This document shows, in pieces, positions 63,806 to 64,000 of a stretch of DNA of 64,000 bases; position 1 is the stretch's first letter; each line of letters starts with the position of its first letter. The DNA comes from an uncultured Flavobacteriaceae bacterium. GTDB lineage: Bacteria > Bacteroidota > Bacteroidia > Flavobacteriales > Flavobacteriaceae. The stretch lies in assembly GCA_943789365.1 (NCBI GenBank), contig CALSTV010000001.1, positions 1,674,001-1,738,000 of the forward strand, read 5' to 3'. The notes under the pieces are model-generated. The model did no database searches and was not told where the DNA came from. It worked only from the letters and a program-made list of their open reading frames with translations. A program made the position numbers and the translations under genes.

Positions 63806-63869
63806 GGTCGTGCAGTCGAGAGGTCGGCTGGTCTGCTGGTCTTATCGTCGTGCCGTCATGCAGTCTTGA
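63806..63869 (+). repeat. Octamer array NGTCNNNN, eight units
   Basis: Same octamer phase as at 62210-62281 with one unit fewer. The two arrays differ in the first units, and then 43 bases are identical. A looser run with CTA spaced about 7 bases (63896-63924) follows, also seen near 62343-62367. Confidence 0.92.
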
Positions 63870-64000
63870 AGGGTTGAATTACTCTAAAAATCTAACTACT
63901 GCCTATTGTCTAATCCCCTATGGCTACAACAACACCTTCTTTTTAAAGTTGTTCAACGAGCGATAACAAACGAATAAACTCCGATCGATAACCAAAACTA

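Noticed and set aside
63673-63966. Plus-strand open frame with the peptide FSFTTQI three times
   Set aside because: It is only the translation of the 33-bp iterons (a multiple of 3) and then of the octamer array; no conserved protein features.

Overview
The window looks like a marine, low-GC member of the Flavobacteriaceae (Bacteroidetes). The support is TAnnTTTG-type promoters, a complete SUF iron-sulfur cluster set, type IX secretion C-terminal sorting domains, an IPExxxVDY-family protein, an iron-sulfur repair protein of the RIC type, GLPGLI/TlpA-like thioredoxin proteins and a DcaP-like porin. No species can be named from the sequence alone. No rRNA, tRNA or conventional CRISPR array was seen.

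Left part, about 1-22.4 kb, mostly core and mostly on the minus strand. It holds the 5' part of ileS (running off the left edge), an AlbA_2-domain protein, a short-chain dehydrogenase, a lipoprotein, ric, ssb and a CBS protein. Next comes the block acpP-fabF-rnc-IPExxxVDY-pyk with purN divergent from acpP. Then follow rnhA, a lipoprotein hydrolase with a PAP2 phosphatase, an Ig-repeat lipoprotein, sufS, a frameshifted T9SS cargo gene and metG.

Middle part, 22.5-51.6 kb. A TlpA-like thioredoxin is followed by a small toxin/immunity-like cassette that sits between a 5' fragment of an LD-carboxypeptidase gene and the full gene. Then come an MBL hydrolase, YraN, an acyltransferase, a porin and a second TlpA-like protein. 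The sufA-sufB-sufC-sufD operon is interrupted by a four-helix-bundle (23S IVP/bAvd-like) gene bracketed by short tandem arrays. After thiL lies a 5.3 kb segment with a large repeat protein (broken by one stop codon) and a T9SS FG-GAP-like protein, followed by a second, diverged copy of the thiL 3' end. The part closes with a PhoD-like phosphatase, two TetR regulators, an SRPBCC protein, a beta-barrel protein paralogous to one near 37 kb, an ABC-F protein and a peptide-type ABC ATPase fusion.

Right part, 51.6-64 kb, accessory. It contains dispersed palindromic repeats, a frameshifted thioredoxin gene, an IS3-family element (1267 bp, 4-bp target duplication) inside a small membrane-protein gene, an XRE regulator with a palindromic operator candidate, a DUF262-HEPN gene pair, and a C5 cytosine methyltransferase with a frameshifted partner endonuclease. 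A DcaP-like porin and a DUF4143 ATPase follow; the ATPase gene is flanked by matching octamer arrays and preceded by three 33-bp iterons over its promoter.

The most unusual theme is a set of gene-edge arrays of degenerate 6-, 7- or 8-bp tandem units, each with a constant core plus variable bases, found at many otherwise unrelated gene boundaries and on both sides of the four-helix-bundle gene. A second theme is insertion next to a duplicated gene end, seen at the LD-carboxypeptidase 5' end and at the thiL 3' end.
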